From NCBI GenBank assembly GCA_002420315.1, contig DIHU01000219.1:31890-95889 (forward strand): a DNA stretch of 64,000 bases. The letters are read 5' to 3'. Source of the stretch: Akkermansiaceae bacterium UBA5688 (lineage in GTDB: Bacteria; Verrucomicrobiota; Verrucomicrobiia; Verrucomicrobiales; Akkermansiaceae). The notes beneath the pieces were generated by a model. It saw only the letters and a list, made by a program, of their open reading frames with translations, was not told the origin of the DNA and did not search any database. The translations under genes were made by a program, and so were the position numbers. Positions 54,474-63,862 of the stretch are shown one piece after another. Numbering within the stretch: position 1 is the first letter of the stretch; each line of letters begins with the position of its first letter.

Positions 54474-55481
54474 TCAACGCCACATCTCACAAGAATGAGC
54501 TGAAAACCCAGCACCGAAACTAGTCAACCAGTAGCGAGAATCATTTTCAGATTGTCTTAAACGCTCCTCCAGAGCGAAAAGAATGCAGGGACTAGAGCAA
54601 TTTCCAGCATTTTTTAGGACCGCGCGTGTTTCAGGCAATTCCCATCCCATTCGCTTTTCAAGAGCTTCGATTACATCCCTTCCACCAGTATGAGCAAGCA
54701 CTTGATTCGGATCGGCCTGACGCTTCTGCCAAAGCTTTTCAACTGCATCTGCGGCCAATTCAGGAACAATACGATGGAGTTTGTTTTCTAGTTTACCGCC
54801 GGAATTAATAAATCGAATTTTTTCCCTGTGCTCTGGAACATGAATCGTATCGAACTTACCCACCTTCCACCTTCCATCACCTTCTTCATCAGACCAAATC
54901 GCCGCTGAAGCACCATCACCAAACAAACACATGCTAATGAGCACGCCAGGTTCTTCATTCATGAAGAGAGCAGCCGAACAGATTTCGACCGCCACTGTCG
55001 CAACCTTTTTACCGGGGTTTGCTGCCAGAAATCCCTCGGCAGCTCGCATCATCGGAAGGGCCGCTCCGCAGCCCAAGCCAACAATATCTTGAAGATACAC
55101 ATCATCTCTCATCCCCATATTTTCAGCCACATGGCTCGTTACCCCCGGGCATAGATATCCTGTGCACGTACAAATGATAAGAGCGTCAATTTTGGACGGA
55201 TCAACACCTGTTTTTTTAAGAGCCGCAATCGAAAGAGCTGGAGCTTCCCTTTCAAAATACTCATTAAGCTCCTGAGCTCCTTCCTTAAACATCGCAGCTG
55301 GGCTATCAGTGCAAAAATGCCGCCGTGTAATCCCAGAGTCTCCCAACAGCACTCTCTCCATAATCCCTTGTCCACGCCTACTTAATGACTGATAGGAAGA
55401 AGTCGTCCGCGTGAATTCAAAACACTCTTTCTGGGTGTAAGTATTGGAAGGAAAGGCGCTCGCTAGAGCTTCAAGAAACAT
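54474..55481 (-). CDS. type III polyketide synthase (chalcone synthase-like)
   Basis: A 335-residue thiolase-fold enzyme. The Cys-His-Asn triad is visible: Cys138 in [12 protein letters not shown], His264 in LAHTGG, Asn294 in KNAGNCSSP, with spacing close to plant and bacterial CHS. It extends an acyl-CoA starter with malonyl-CoA to a pyrone, resorcinol or phloroglucinol type product. The product is not predictable. The frame extends to 55568; I chose the ATG at 55481, which overlaps the RND permease stop by 11 bases and gives the normal size. Last gene of a TetR-controlled efflux operon, an unusual place for such an enzyme. Confidence 0.88.
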   Translation of the reverse strand: MFLEALASAFPSNTYTQKECFEFTRTTSSYQSLSRRGQGIMERVLLGDSGITRRHFCTDSPAAMFKEGAQELNEYFEREAPALSIAALKKTGVDPSKIDALIICTCTGYLCPGVTSHVAENMGMRDDVYLQDIVGLGCGAALPMMRAAEGFLAANPGKKVATVAVEICSAALFMNEEPGVLISMCLFGDGASAAIWSDEEGDGRWKVGKFDTIHVPEHREKIRFINSGGKLENKLHRIVPELAADAVEKLWQKRQADPNQVLAHTGGRDVIEALEKRMGWELPETRAVLKNAGNCSSPCILFALEERLRQSENDSRYWLTSFGAGFSAHSCEMWR

Positions 55482-58400
55482 GACTTGAGCTTCCCTTAGT
55501 TTGCGGATTTTCCAAAGGTTTATTTCGACCTGTGACAAAATCAGTGCCCAGATTTCGAATATCTTCAAGGATCACATAGAGCGAAGGAACCAAGATGAGA
55601 GTAATCGCAGTCGCGAAGAGAATACCAAAGCCAAGCGAAACAGCCATTGGAATGAGAAACTTTGCCTGCATATCATCTTCCACCAACATCGGCATGAGGC
55701 CCACAAAAGTCGTAAGCGAAGTCAAAAGGATCGGCCGGAATCGCCTCACCCCGGCATTACGAGCGGCCTCCAAAATACTTGTTCCACTTTTCCTGTTACG
55801 ATTCACGTAATCAACTAGTACTATGGAATCATTCACCACCACTCCAGCCAGCGCAACAATCCCACACATTGACATAATGCTCATATTCAACCCCATAAAA
55901 ATATGTCCCGCTACCGCACCGACCATTCCAAATGGGATCACGCTCATCACGATCAAAGGCTGTAGATAGCTCTTAAGTGGAATTGCCATCAGAACATACA
56001 TGAGCAACAGAGCACCCACAAAGCCGATCCCCATCTCACGAATACTGTCGCGTTGATCACTCTGCTCACCTTTGAAAGAATATCGCACACCCGGAAATTT
56101 TTCCACAATCTTTTCGAGAACTTCCTCAGTGTATTTTTCTACAATCTCATTTGCGTTATAACCTCTAGCGAGATCAACATCGGCCTTAAGGCTGATCGTT
56201 CGGAAACGATCCACACGAGTCACCGTAGCTGGCCCCCGACCGTATTCTGGATTCACAACATCAAGGAGTGCCACCTCTTCTCCCTCGGGGGTTCTTAATT
56301 TCATTTTCTCAAAATTGGCAAGAGAATCTCGCTCCGATTCGGGATAGCGCACCATCACTTTCACCTCGTTACGACCGCGCTGCAGACGCTGCACTTCATT
56401 GCCATAGAAAGCGTCGCGAACCTGATTCATCACGATGTTAAGATCGAAACCTAAGGCCTTACCTTGCGGCGTAAGATCACTTACGATCAACTCCTCCCGA
56501 CCCCGTCGATCGGAATTTGAAACATCAACCACTCCTTGATAGTCCTTACGCAAGCGTTTAGTCGCCCAATTTGCGGCTGCTACCAATTGATCGTTATCCG
56601 GCCCAGTAAAATTGATATCGATAGCATTCCCACCCGCCGCCGTTTCTGCCCTGAAGGCGAGAGAAACCACCTCCGGAATTTCACCAGCAAGTTCCTGCCA
56701 CATCGATTTTAATTGTTCACTGGAGAAGTCTCGATTCTTTGCGGCTGCGAGTTCAAGGGTGACTTCCCCTAAATGGCTTCCAGTGGGTGTCTTAGGGTAA
56801 AACGCACCCTGAAACGGCTGCATCCCTGCCGTCGCCAGCTGATTAACAACAATAGAATCCCCATCGTTGTCCCGCGTTGTTTTGCCCAGTTCAAGAGCTG
56901 CTGCTTCCAATCGGCGCACCACTTTCTGGGTATTTAAAAATGGGGCCCCCAAGGGCATTTCAAGTTTTGCAGATAGAATTTCGCCTTCCACTTTCGGAAA
57001 AAACTGGAAGGGTAACCAACCAGTTTTCACCAGCGATACCGAAAGTATTACGAGGGCAATAAACACAGTCCAAACCACATACCGAAGATTCAAACACGAC
57101 TTCAGAAACGGCGAATAAATGACCTTCACAAATTGCTCAAGCCCCCCTGAAATTCTCCGCTGCAAGCGAGTCAATGGATTAGAACTTGGATTCGGGGATT
57201 GTGGCTTAAGAAGTGCTAGGTGAGCAGGCAGGACAAACTTTGATTGCAATAGAGAAAAACCCAAAACCGGAATTACAACCAAGGGGATATTAGGCCAAAT
57301 CTTTCCACTCACTCCACTCAAGCCAAGCATGGGTGTGAAGGCCACCATGGTCGTAAGAATTCCAAAAATCACCACGACTCCCACCTCGTGCGTCCCCTTC
57401 CAACTCGCTTCCTTCGGATGCTCACCTTGCTGAATACGGCTATAAACATTCTCGCCAACCACAATCGCGTCATCCACCACAATCCCCAAAACAAGAATAA
57501 AAGCGAAGGCCGAAATCATATTAATCGAAATGCCAAGACCGGTCATCAACCAGAGACCACCGGCGAAGGAAACCGGAATTCCCAATGCCACCAAAAAAGC
57601 CAAGCTTGGCCTCAAAAAAAGCGCCAAGACGAAAAGAACTAGCATTAGTCCTATCCCAATATTACCCCTGAGAAGATCTAATCGGCCCTTAAGAATAACA
57701 CTTTGATCATTCCAAACGTCGATTTTTACCCCCTCAGGTTTCTCCAGTGAATCCACGTATTCCCGTGCAAGTTTGGCAATCGCTAAAGTATCTTGATTGG
57801 CTACCCGAAAGACATTTAGCACGACTGCAGGGCGACCATTAAAGGTAGACACTAGTTCGATATCTTCAAACCCATCGATCACTGAAGCAATCTCACCCAA
57901 GCTCAAATCTGAACCATCAGGCATCTTTTTGACAGTCACTTCCCGAAACTCCTCGCCTCGGTATTTTCGACCTAGGGCCCTCACTACAATCTCTCCTGAG
58001 TTCGTTTTCACCGATCCACTGGGAAGATCAAGAGAAGCGCCTCGAATGGCCATCGCGACTTGTTGCAAGGTGAGATTGTATCGCCTTAGAGTATCTTCGG
58101 GAACTTCGATTGAAATTTCATAAGGCCGAACCGATGCCAACTCCACTTTCTTGATGGTCTCCTGCCCCTTGAGCAGCCTCTGCACAAATCCTCCAGGATC
58201 GGCGAGAAACGCCTTTTTCTTCGATTCCGGCTCGGGCGGCACATAGTTTAGCAAGCCATCCCGAATTCCTTCAGCATAATGACGAAGACTGCCTTCATCA
58301 GTATCAGCAGTGATCGCAAGACTAAGAATTTGCCGATTTGCGACCAATTCCTCAAACCTAGGCTCCTCAGCATTCTCAGCAAAGTTATCGATGGCATCAA

Positions 58401-58737
58401 CATTGGTTTGCACGTCACCCATGACGTCGCGAGTATTATAACTGGTCTCAACCTCAATTGTAAGAGTCCCCATATTTCTCACTGCAGTTGAGGTCACCTG
58501 CTTAATACCCTCAACCTCCGCAATCGCTTCCTCAATTGGAATCACCACTCCACTTATAACTTCCTCGGGAGTTGCATTCGGATAAGGAACACTAACGATA
58601 ACTGCGTCAAAAGACGTCTCTGGAAAGACCTCCTTTCGAAGCTGAAACCATGCAGCAAAACCAGCAATTAAGACAGCCAGCATAAGAAAATTGGCCGCGA
58701 CGTGATTGCAACTGAACCATTTGATCGACTTCTGCAT
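55471..58737 (-). CDS. RND (HAE1-type) multidrug/lipid efflux permease
   Basis: A 1088-residue inner-membrane RND transporter. Twelve membrane helices are expected: one near residues 15-33 ([18 protein letters not shown]), a group around 355-545, and one half after 900. The N-terminal region has [23 protein letters not shown], and the fourth helix carries [15 protein letters not shown] with the proton-relay aspartates. The second half has [21 protein letters not shown]. It should pump substrates outward driven by protons, with the adaptor and TolC protein encoded before it. The substrate may be the PKS product or an antibiotic. Starts 4 bases after the adaptor. Confidence 0.93.
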   Translation of the reverse strand: MQKSIKWFSCNHVAANFLMLAVLIAGFAAWFQLRKEVFPETSFDAVIVSVPYPNATPEEVISGVVIPIEEAIAEVEGIKQVTSTAVRNMGTLTIEVETSYNTRDVMGDVQTNVDAIDNFAENAEEPRFEELVANRQILSLAITADTDEGSLRHYAEGIRDGLLNYVPPEPESKKKAFLADPGGFVQRLLKGQETIKKVELASVRPYEISIEVPEDTLRRYNLTLQQVAMAIRGASLDLPSGSVKTNSGEIVVRALGRKYRGEEFREVTVKKMPDGSDLSLGEIASVIDGFEDIELVSTFNGRPAVVLNVFRVANQDTLAIAKLAREYVDSLEKPEGVKIDVWNDQSVILKGRLDLLRGNIGIGLMLVLFVLALFLRPSLAFLVALGIPVSFAGGLWLMTGLGISINMISAFAFILVLGIVVDDAIVVGENVYSRIQQGEHPKEASWKGTHEVGVVVIFGILTTMVAFTPMLGLSGVSGKIWPNIPLVVIPVLGFSLLQSKFVLPAHLALLKPQSPNPSSNPLTRLQRRISGGLEQFVKVIYSPFLKSCLNLRYVVWTVFIALVILSVSLVKTGWLPFQFFPKVEGEILSAKLEMPLGAPFLNTQKVVRRLEAAALELGKTTRDNDGDSIVVNQLATAGMQPFQGAFYPKTPTGSHLGEVTLELAAAKNRDFSSEQLKSMWQELAGEIPEVVSLAFRAETAAGGNAIDINFTGPDNDQLVAAANWATKRLRKDYQGVVDVSNSDRRGREELIVSDLTPQGKALGFDLNIVMNQVRDAFYGNEVQRLQRGRNEVKVMVRYPESERDSLANFEKMKLRTPEGEEVALLDVVNPEYGRGPATVTRVDRFRTISLKADVDLARGYNANEIVEKYTEEVLEKIVEKFPGVRYSFKGEQSDQRDSIREMGIGFVGALLLMYVLMAIPLKSYLQPLIVMSVIPFGMVGAVAGHIFMGLNMSIMSMCGIVALAGVVVNDSIVLVDYVNRNRKSGTSILEAARNAGVRRFRPILLTSLTTFVGLMPMLVEDDMQAKFLIPMAVSLGFGILFATAITLILVPSLYVILEDIRNLGTDFVTGRNKPLENPQTKGSSSHVS

Positions 58738-58741
58738 GACT

Positions 58742-59902
58742 TTATTTGGACTCGTTTTTGCCCTCTTCCTGCTGATCTACTTTCGCCGGCTCCAAGGTCA
58801 TCCCCGGAATCGGCATATCGACCTTCGTGAGAATTACCATCTCACCGTCAGCAACTCCTTGAGTTGCAAAAACGTAGTCGACATTTTTTCGGGCCACCAT
58901 CAATTCACGCAGCTCCAACTTATTCTCCCCATTAAGCACAAGAATCTGGTTCCGCCCCCGAACAGCGGACCGGGGAACGGCAATCACCCCCGGCAGAACA
59001 CCACCCTTCACGGTAGCATTCAAGAACATCCCTGGCGAAGGCAAATGAAAACGGTTAGGATGATCATTATTCGCGATAATCTTTGCCAACACGAATGAGG
59101 AGAGGGTTTTTTGATCAACCTGTCCCAGCTCCCACATCATCTCACCCTTCCATTCGTAGACCTTTCCACCGATATCAGCAAAAAGAGTAACATCTGTCTT
59201 GTCAGGTAACTGCGCGTAATCATCCAATGAAAACGGTAACCGAATCATAAGGTTATTAGGATCATAAATCGTTCCAAGTTGTGCTCCAGGAACTATTGTC
59301 GCTCCGAGATTCATGTTCACCGATCGCACTCGACAATCGAAGGGTGCTACGATCTTAGTCCGAGCAAGATCGGCTTTTGCCTTATCTCGAGAAGCGATTG
59401 CTGCGGTCACACGCGCCTTTGCGCTAATTAAAAATGGGACCCGCAACACAAGATCGCTCGCCGGTTTATCTCCACCAATTTTTTCCCAATCTCGCGCCGC
59501 TTGTTCAGCCCGAGCTTGTTCTTGGATCAAAGCCAACTCTGCGTCTGCAAGAGTTGACTCCGCCTGCGCAACCGAAGCCTGATAATCGATCGAATCAATC
59601 TCGGCAATGATATGACCCTTTTTGTAGGTTGCCCCAACCTCAAAGTTGTCATCCACAACTGCAAGCCTTCCGCCAACTTGGGGGGAAAGAATGGTCTCCC
59701 GGCGCGCCCCTACGACTCCTTCGCTCTCGAGAGAGAATTCAAGTTCATTCTTGCTCACGACTTCAACCTCGACGACAGGCGCTGACTCAATTCTTTTCTT
59801 CTTCTCGGCTTGGGGCGCATTTGCCTTGAGAAGATGAACTCCAAGGGTCGTCAAACCTAGGACAGTAACGATAGCAATAATAGTCGTAATGACGGTTTTC
59901 AT
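58742..59902 (-). CDS. RND periplasmic adaptor (HlyD/membrane fusion protein)
   Basis: A 386-residue adaptor. A single N-terminal helix (VITTIIAIVTVLGLTTLGVHLL) anchors it. A barrel-sandwich segment (ETILSPQVGGRLAVVDDNFEVGATYKKGHIIAEID), an alpha-hairpin (ASVAQAESTLADAELALIQ) and a beta-barrel domain (KIVAPFDCRVRSVNMNLGATIVPGAQLG) follow. It links the RND permease to the outer-membrane channel. It lies between the permease and TolC genes with 4 and 6 bases to each, so the set is a complete tripartite pump. Confidence 0.92.
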   Translation of the reverse strand: MKTVITTIIAIVTVLGLTTLGVHLLKANAPQAEKKKRIESAPVVEVEVVSKNELEFSLESEGVVGARRETILSPQVGGRLAVVDDNFEVGATYKKGHIIAEIDSIDYQASVAQAESTLADAELALIQEQARAEQAARDWEKIGGDKPASDLVLRVPFLISAKARVTAAIASRDKAKADLARTKIVAPFDCRVRSVNMNLGATIVPGAQLGTIYDPNNLMIRLPFSLDDYAQLPDKTDVTLFADIGGKVYEWKGEMMWELGQVDQKTLSSFVLAKIIANNDHPNRFHLPSPGMFLNATVKGGVLPGVIAVPRSAVRGRNQILVLNGENKLELRELMVARKNVDYVFATQGVADGEMVILTKVDMPIPGMTLEPAKVDQQEEGKNESK

Positions 59903-59908
59903 AATAAC

Positions 59909-61321
59909 TTAATTTCGAGATTGGTAATCTCCACCCAGAGCGAGATGAAGAGTAATTCGATTATCAAGACGGAGCCTCTTTAGGGTAGTTTTTTGAGAAG
60001 CAAGATTGATTCGGCTTCTCTGAGCGGTAATCAAGGTCAGGACTTCACCCAAACCACTTGCGTATTCGCTGGCTGCCGCTTCTGCCGCTTCCTCGGCGGA
60101 TTTCAGTGCCTCGATGATAGCCTGCTCCCGAGCAATCAGAAATTTCGCAGCTACCATCGCTTGCTCAACTTCGCCGAATGCCTTAAGAACCGTGCTCTGA
60201 AGCTCGGCAAGCTTCGAGCGATCATCCCCTTGATATTTTGCATACTCTGCCCGCAACTTTCCACCCGCCCAAATCGGCTGGGTCAGACCACCCGCCAGTG
60301 ACCAAACCCCAAAATCAGAGTTAAAAATCGTTCGCATTGTATCGGTTGTCGTTCCAGCACTACTCGTAAGTATAAAACTAGGATAGGAGGCCCGCTTAGC
60401 CTTCTTCACAAGACTTCCAGACGAGGCGAAACGGCGCTCCGCTTCGAGAATATCCGGTCGACGCAAAAGCAACTCAGAGGGTAACCCTGATGGTGGTGTA
60501 GCCGGAACCTCAGGTAGAGAGACTGAACCCTTCAACAGGCCTTTGGGATATCTCCCCAAAAGTAACTCCAATTGTCTAACCGCCTGCTCTCGTTCACCTT
60601 TACGTTGGGCAATCAAAGCTTTGTTCGTCGCAACCTCACTCTCAGCCAAACGAACCTCGGCAGCAGATCCACCATCGGCAGCAAGAGCATTATTGTAACG
60701 ATCGACCACGATATCTTTCGTCGCGTTAAGGAGTTCCTGCGTTTCGATTGCTAGCATGATTTGCTCGCTAGCCTCGGCCAAAGCCAGCCAAGATCTCATC
60801 ACCTGGGCTGCGAGAGAGGCTCGAGCAGCACGATAGGAATTCCCTTCAGCTTGAGCGTCAGCTAAAAGGGCGGCTTGCTCCGCTCGCCGGAGTCCCCAAA
60901 TATCGGGTTCCCAAGAAACCGTCATATTAGCTCCAAAGTTGCTGAAGTTAGCCGAAGGAATACCACCCTCGCCGCCAAGTGGTATGCCGATAAAGAGCTG
61001 CTTTTGACGGCTCGTATTGAGGCCAGCTGAGACTTGAGGCTTCAACGCTGCTCCAGCCGACTTCGCTGAAGCGATAGCTCGATTGACCCTCTCGGCAGCA
61101 ACCCGCATGTCAGGATTACGCTGAAAGGCTTCGCTTACCAAGGCCTCGGCCCGAGATCCTCCAAGACGCCGGACCCAATTTGTATCGATCCCAGCCAAAG
61201 CCTCTGGGGTTGCCGACCAACGCAATGGAACATCTTTGTCCACTGTGCCCATACGAGATTCGGGAACACTTGCTGAGCAGCCAGTAAGCACGACCACTAT
61301 AAAAGGAATAATCTTTTTCAT
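59909..61321 (-). CDS. TolC-like outer membrane channel lipoprotein (NodT family)
   Basis: A 470-residue protein with a lipoprotein signal ending in LTGC. The hallmarks are NMTVSWEPDIWGLRRAEQAALL, AELQSTVLKAFGEVEQAM and a C-terminus (LDNRITLHLALGGDY) shared with the orphan at 33 kb. It should form the outer-membrane duct of the pump encoded downstream. The ATG overlaps the TetR gene's stop (ATGA). It and the 33-kb orphan look like paralogues. Confidence 0.92.
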   Translation of the reverse strand: MKKIIPFIVVVLTGCSASVPESRMGTVDKDVPLRWSATPEALAGIDTNWVRRLGGSRAEALVSEAFQRNPDMRVAAERVNRAIASAKSAGAALKPQVSAGLNTSRQKQLFIGIPLGGEGGIPSANFSNFGANMTVSWEPDIWGLRRAEQAALLADAQAEGNSYRAARASLAAQVMRSWLALAEASEQIMLAIETQELLNATKDIVVDRYNNALAADGGSAAEVRLAESEVATNKALIAQRKGEREQAVRQLELLLGRYPKGLLKGSVSLPEVPATPPSGLPSELLLRRPDILEAERRFASSGSLVKKAKRASYPSFILTSSAGTTTDTMRTIFNSDFGVWSLAGGLTQPIWAGGKLRAEYAKYQGDDRSKLAELQSTVLKAFGEVEQAMVAAKFLIAREQAIIEALKSAEEAAEAAASEYASGLGEVLTLITAQRSRINLASQKTTLKRLRLDNRITLHLALGGDYQSRN

Positions 61322-61947
61322 TGTCTAAAACCTGCGTCGCAGAAATCGATAATGCGCTTCAGCGTAACCGAAAGTTTTTCATCACCTACTTTCCCGTCAC
61401 TTATCTTTTTGAGGATATCGCGATGAGTTAGCGTGTTAGCAAGAACACCAAAGCAAAAATGAATACGCCAAAACACATCATCGGCAGATAACCCCGGACA
61501 GGCCTTCATAAAGGCCGGAACATAGCGAGAGGCTACTTCGCGAAATTGTCCCATCACTTCCTCCGGTAATTCATAAGAACGATCTCCCACCACTCTTCCC
61601 ATTAACTTAGTAAAAAGCTTTTCACTAAGAGGACTATTTTGGATCTGTGAAAAGAGAGGCTCAAAAAAAGCAGTGATAAGCTCAGTGATCGCTACCACTC
61701 CAAACTCCTCAAGCTCTTCAATTCTTCTCAGGCGCTCGTCATTTACCGGCTTAGCCATACGAACCACCACAGCATCGATCAATCCCTCACGCGATCCGAA
61801 GTGATACTTGACCGAAGCCACGTTAGCTCTTGCAAGTGTGGTAATCTCCCGGACCGAAACCACTTCGAAACCTTTTTCAGCAAACAAAGCGGCAGCTGCG
61901 TCCATTAGAGCAACGCGCGTCCCATTTTTGCTTCCACTTTCCGTCAT
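61318..61947 (-). CDS. TetR/AcrR-family transcriptional regulator
   Basis: A 209-residue repressor with an N-terminal helix-turn-helix (TRVALMDAAAALFAEKGFEVVSVREI, then ANVASVKYHFGSREGLIDAVV) and a helical ligand domain that resembles the CecR/DUF1956 group. It likely controls its own operon of TolC, adaptor, permease and PKS genes. The frame is open to a TTG at 61989, but that would place the start inside the operator. The ATG at 61947 gives the standard N-terminus. Two matching palindromes are directly upstream (61952-61969 and 61985-62002). Confidence 0.92.
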   Translation of the reverse strand: MTESGSKNGTRVALMDAAAALFAEKGFEVVSVREITTLARANVASVKYHFGSREGLIDAVVVRMAKPVNDERLRRIEELEEFGVVAITELITAFFEPLFSQIQNSPLSEKLFTKLMGRVVGDRSYELPEEVMGQFREVASRYVPAFMKACPGLSADDVFWRIHFCFGVLANTLTHRDILKKISDGKVGDEKLSVTLKRIIDFCDAGFRQ

Positions 61948-61951
61948 TAGT

Positions 61952-61969
61952 TTCAAACGGTTGTTTAAA
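61952..61969. promoter_or_regulatory. TetR operator, proximal site
   Basis: TTCAAACGGTTGTTTAAA, an inverted repeat of TTCAAAC and GTTTAAA with one mismatch in the arms. It lies 5 bases upstream of the TetR ATG (61947) and is read on the minus strand. A possible -10 (TAAACA at 61967-61962, minus strand) lies within it. Confidence 0.7.
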
Positions 61970-61984
61970 TTGAATTTCAGATTT

Positions 61985-62002
61985 TTCAAACGATTGTTTG
62001 AA
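61985..62002. promoter_or_regulatory. TetR operator, distal site, with overlapping -35
   Basis: TTCAAACGATTGTTTGAA, arms TTCAAAC and GTTTGAA, perfect in the outer seven pairs. It is the better of two related sites and starts 33 bases from the first (three helical turns). A TTGAAA (61989-61984, minus strand), a possible -35, overlaps it, so binding would block RNA polymerase for both the repressor and the pump genes. Confidence 0.75.
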
Positions 62003-62097
62003 TTATTTTTTATCTTTGGCGTGTTGGAAGAACCAGAATCTCCAAATTTGCTCTAACCAAGACTTCCTTTCGACCTAATGGAAAGAGACACTCAGCC

Positions 62098-62925
62098 GTG
62101 CTTGAACTCCACCATGAAGACTGTCTCGCAGGCATGAAACAGCTATCGTCCGAATGCGTGGATCTTGTTGTCACCTCTCCTCCCTACAATTTAGGAATCA
62201 ACTACGGAACCTACCAAGACAAATTGGAATGTAATGACTTCATTGATTGGTGTCAGGAATGGGCTTCGGAGATTCATCGCGTCATGAAAGACGAGGCCTC
62301 GTTTTTTCTAAATTTAGGGGCAGCGCCAAAAGATCCACTTCTCCCGCACCAACTCGTCCTCGCCCTCACCCGGAAAGAGCCAAACTTCATCCTCCAAAAT
62401 ACCTTTCATTGGATCAAGTCGATTAGTGTCGATACCCGAAAAGGAGAAACTATTTCCGCCGGTCACTTCAAGCCCATCAACTCAAAGCGCTTTGTAAACG
62501 ACTGTCACGAATATATTTTTCACCTCACCAAAACCGGCGAGGTCCCTCTTGAAAGGCGGGCCGCTGGAGTAGAATATGCTGACAAGTCGAACATCGCTCG
62601 ATGGGGTCATACTGGCGGCGAAGATAAACGCTGTCGGGGCAACAACTGGTTCATTCCATACGACACGATTCAGTCACGGAGTAAAGAACGCCCCCACCCG
62701 GCGACCTTCCCTGTCGCTCTTGTCGAACAATGCATTCGTATTCATGGCATCAGAAGAACAAAACACCTACTTGACCCATTCACCGGTATTGGGGCATCTG
62801 CTTTAGCCGCCCAAAGAATGAAGATCGAAAAGTTCACTGGTTTTGATATCGATGGTGAATATCTGAAAACCGCTCGCGAAAGACTCAATATTGACGCCAC
62901 CGATAGTTCACAACACTTTCTCTAA
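62098..62925 (+). CDS. orphan DNA methyltransferase (beta class, N6-adenine or N4-cytosine)
   Basis: A 275-residue enzyme with motif IV near the start (VVTSPPYNLGINYG) and the AdoMet motif I near the end (LLDPFTGIGASALAAQRM, then FTGFDIDGEYL). This order defines the beta class, which contains both N4-cytosine and N6-adenine enzymes; the SPPY motif alone cannot separate them. No restriction endonuclease gene is adjacent, so it is likely an orphan regulatory or protective methylase. Recognition site unknown. The start is GTG at 62098. It is divergent from the TetR gene. Confidence 0.87.
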   Translation: MLELHHEDCLAGMKQLSSECVDLVVTSPPYNLGINYGTYQDKLECNDFIDWCQEWASEIHRVMKDEASFFLNLGAAPKDPLLPHQLVLALTRKEPNFILQNTFHWIKSISVDTRKGETISAGHFKPINSKRFVNDCHEYIFHLTKTGEVPLERRAAGVEYADKSNIARWGHTGGEDKRCRGNNWFIPYDTIQSRSKERPHPATFPVALVEQCIRIHGIRRTKHLLDPFTGIGASALAAQRMKIEKFTGFDIDGEYLKTARERLNIDATDSSQHFL

Positions 62926-62930
62926 AACTG

Positions 62931-63728
62931 ATGCAAGAGCCCGTCCCCGAACCAGTCCAAGAATTCACTAAAGTCGAATCTATCTTCATCCGCCATCGTA
63001 ACTGCCTGATGATCCGCGCCGAATTCACCCCTATCTTCACAGACTACTACCTCCACCTCATGGACATCGAGGAACGCCATCCAGAAAATCTCGACACCAC
63101 TCTTAAAGACCTACTCGCAATCCTCACCCTACACCTCACCGCCAGACCATGGGCCGAGACCATTGCATGGACCGCTAATATCCGAGCTCCCCGCGTTAAC
63201 TTCTTCGCGACCGGATCCTCGGTTCACGAATATATCACTGGCCGTCTTTTCACCGAAGACGTTCGAGAACCTGATCGTAATTTTCTCTACTCCCAGGCAA
63301 CCACTCAGGGAAAAGAGCCACGCACCTCCACCATAGAAGTTGAAACATCTGATCCGCTTGAGTGGCTACGGCACTTTTACGATCAGTCCGAACAAAGACC
63401 TGGCCGCGCGTACAAGCTCCCAAATGACACTTATGTATTGATTGCGGCTCAACCTGACTTTGATCAGGAGTGGTTTGAGGGCCTGAACATTGAGCAAGTT
63501 GCTAAAATTAGTGACGAAGAGGAAACCAAGGCCCTAGAAACAAGGCGATTTAAATTTGCGTGCGGATGCTCTCTTGAAAAAATCATTCCGACACTCAGTG
63601 CCTGGAAAGACAAACCCGACGAACTTTTCAGTGATGAGACCAAGCTCGTCCTCCAATGTCCGCGATGTGCAAAAAAATACTTAATTAATCGTGATGATCT
63701 CGATAACGAAACAGAGCAAACGTATTGA
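62931..63728 (+). CDS. hslO: Hsp33-family redox-regulated chaperone
   Basis: A 265-residue Hsp33 homologue. The body shows LMIRAEFTPIFTDYYLHLM, RVNFFATG, ITGRLFTEDVREPDRNFLY and FYDQSEQRPGRAYKL. The C-terminus carries a CxC-x29-CxxC zinc site (Cys211, Cys213, Cys243, Cys246) followed by AKKYLINRDDL, as in Hsp33. In E. coli Hsp33 oxidation of these cysteines releases zinc and switches on holdase activity. It is somewhat shorter than E. coli Hsp33 (about 292). It starts 5 bases after the methyltransferase ends, so it may be co-transcribed. Confidence 0.85.
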   Translation: MQEPVPEPVQEFTKVESIFIRHRNCLMIRAEFTPIFTDYYLHLMDIEERHPENLDTTLKDLLAILTLHLTARPWAETIAWTANIRAPRVNFFATGSSVHEYITGRLFTEDVREPDRNFLYSQATTQGKEPRTSTIEVETSDPLEWLRHFYDQSEQRPGRAYKLPNDTYVLIAAQPDFDQEWFEGLNIEQVAKISDEEETKALETRRFKFACGCSLEKIIPTLSAWKDKPDELFSDETKLVLQCPRCAKKYLINRDDLDNETEQTY

Positions 63729-63812
63729 GATTAAGGTTATAGTTGAAAAAAACTTGACCAAACCCTCTCAGTCGCGAAGAAACGCCCTCTCGCAGGGAAC
63801 TCCTGCTTGACC

Positions 63813-63818
63813 TATAAT
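63813..63818 (+). promoter_or_regulatory. putative -10 box of the histone-like gene
   Basis: A perfect TATAAT at 63813-63818, 44 bases before the ATG at 63863. There is no good -35 at the usual spacing, so it would need an activator or an alternative sigma factor. The first candidate TTGACC lies too far upstream (63754). Confidence 0.4.
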
Positions 63819-63862
63819 AGGTGAGGTGTGTCCAACACATCTCTATTTCCCAGTTCTCCACC

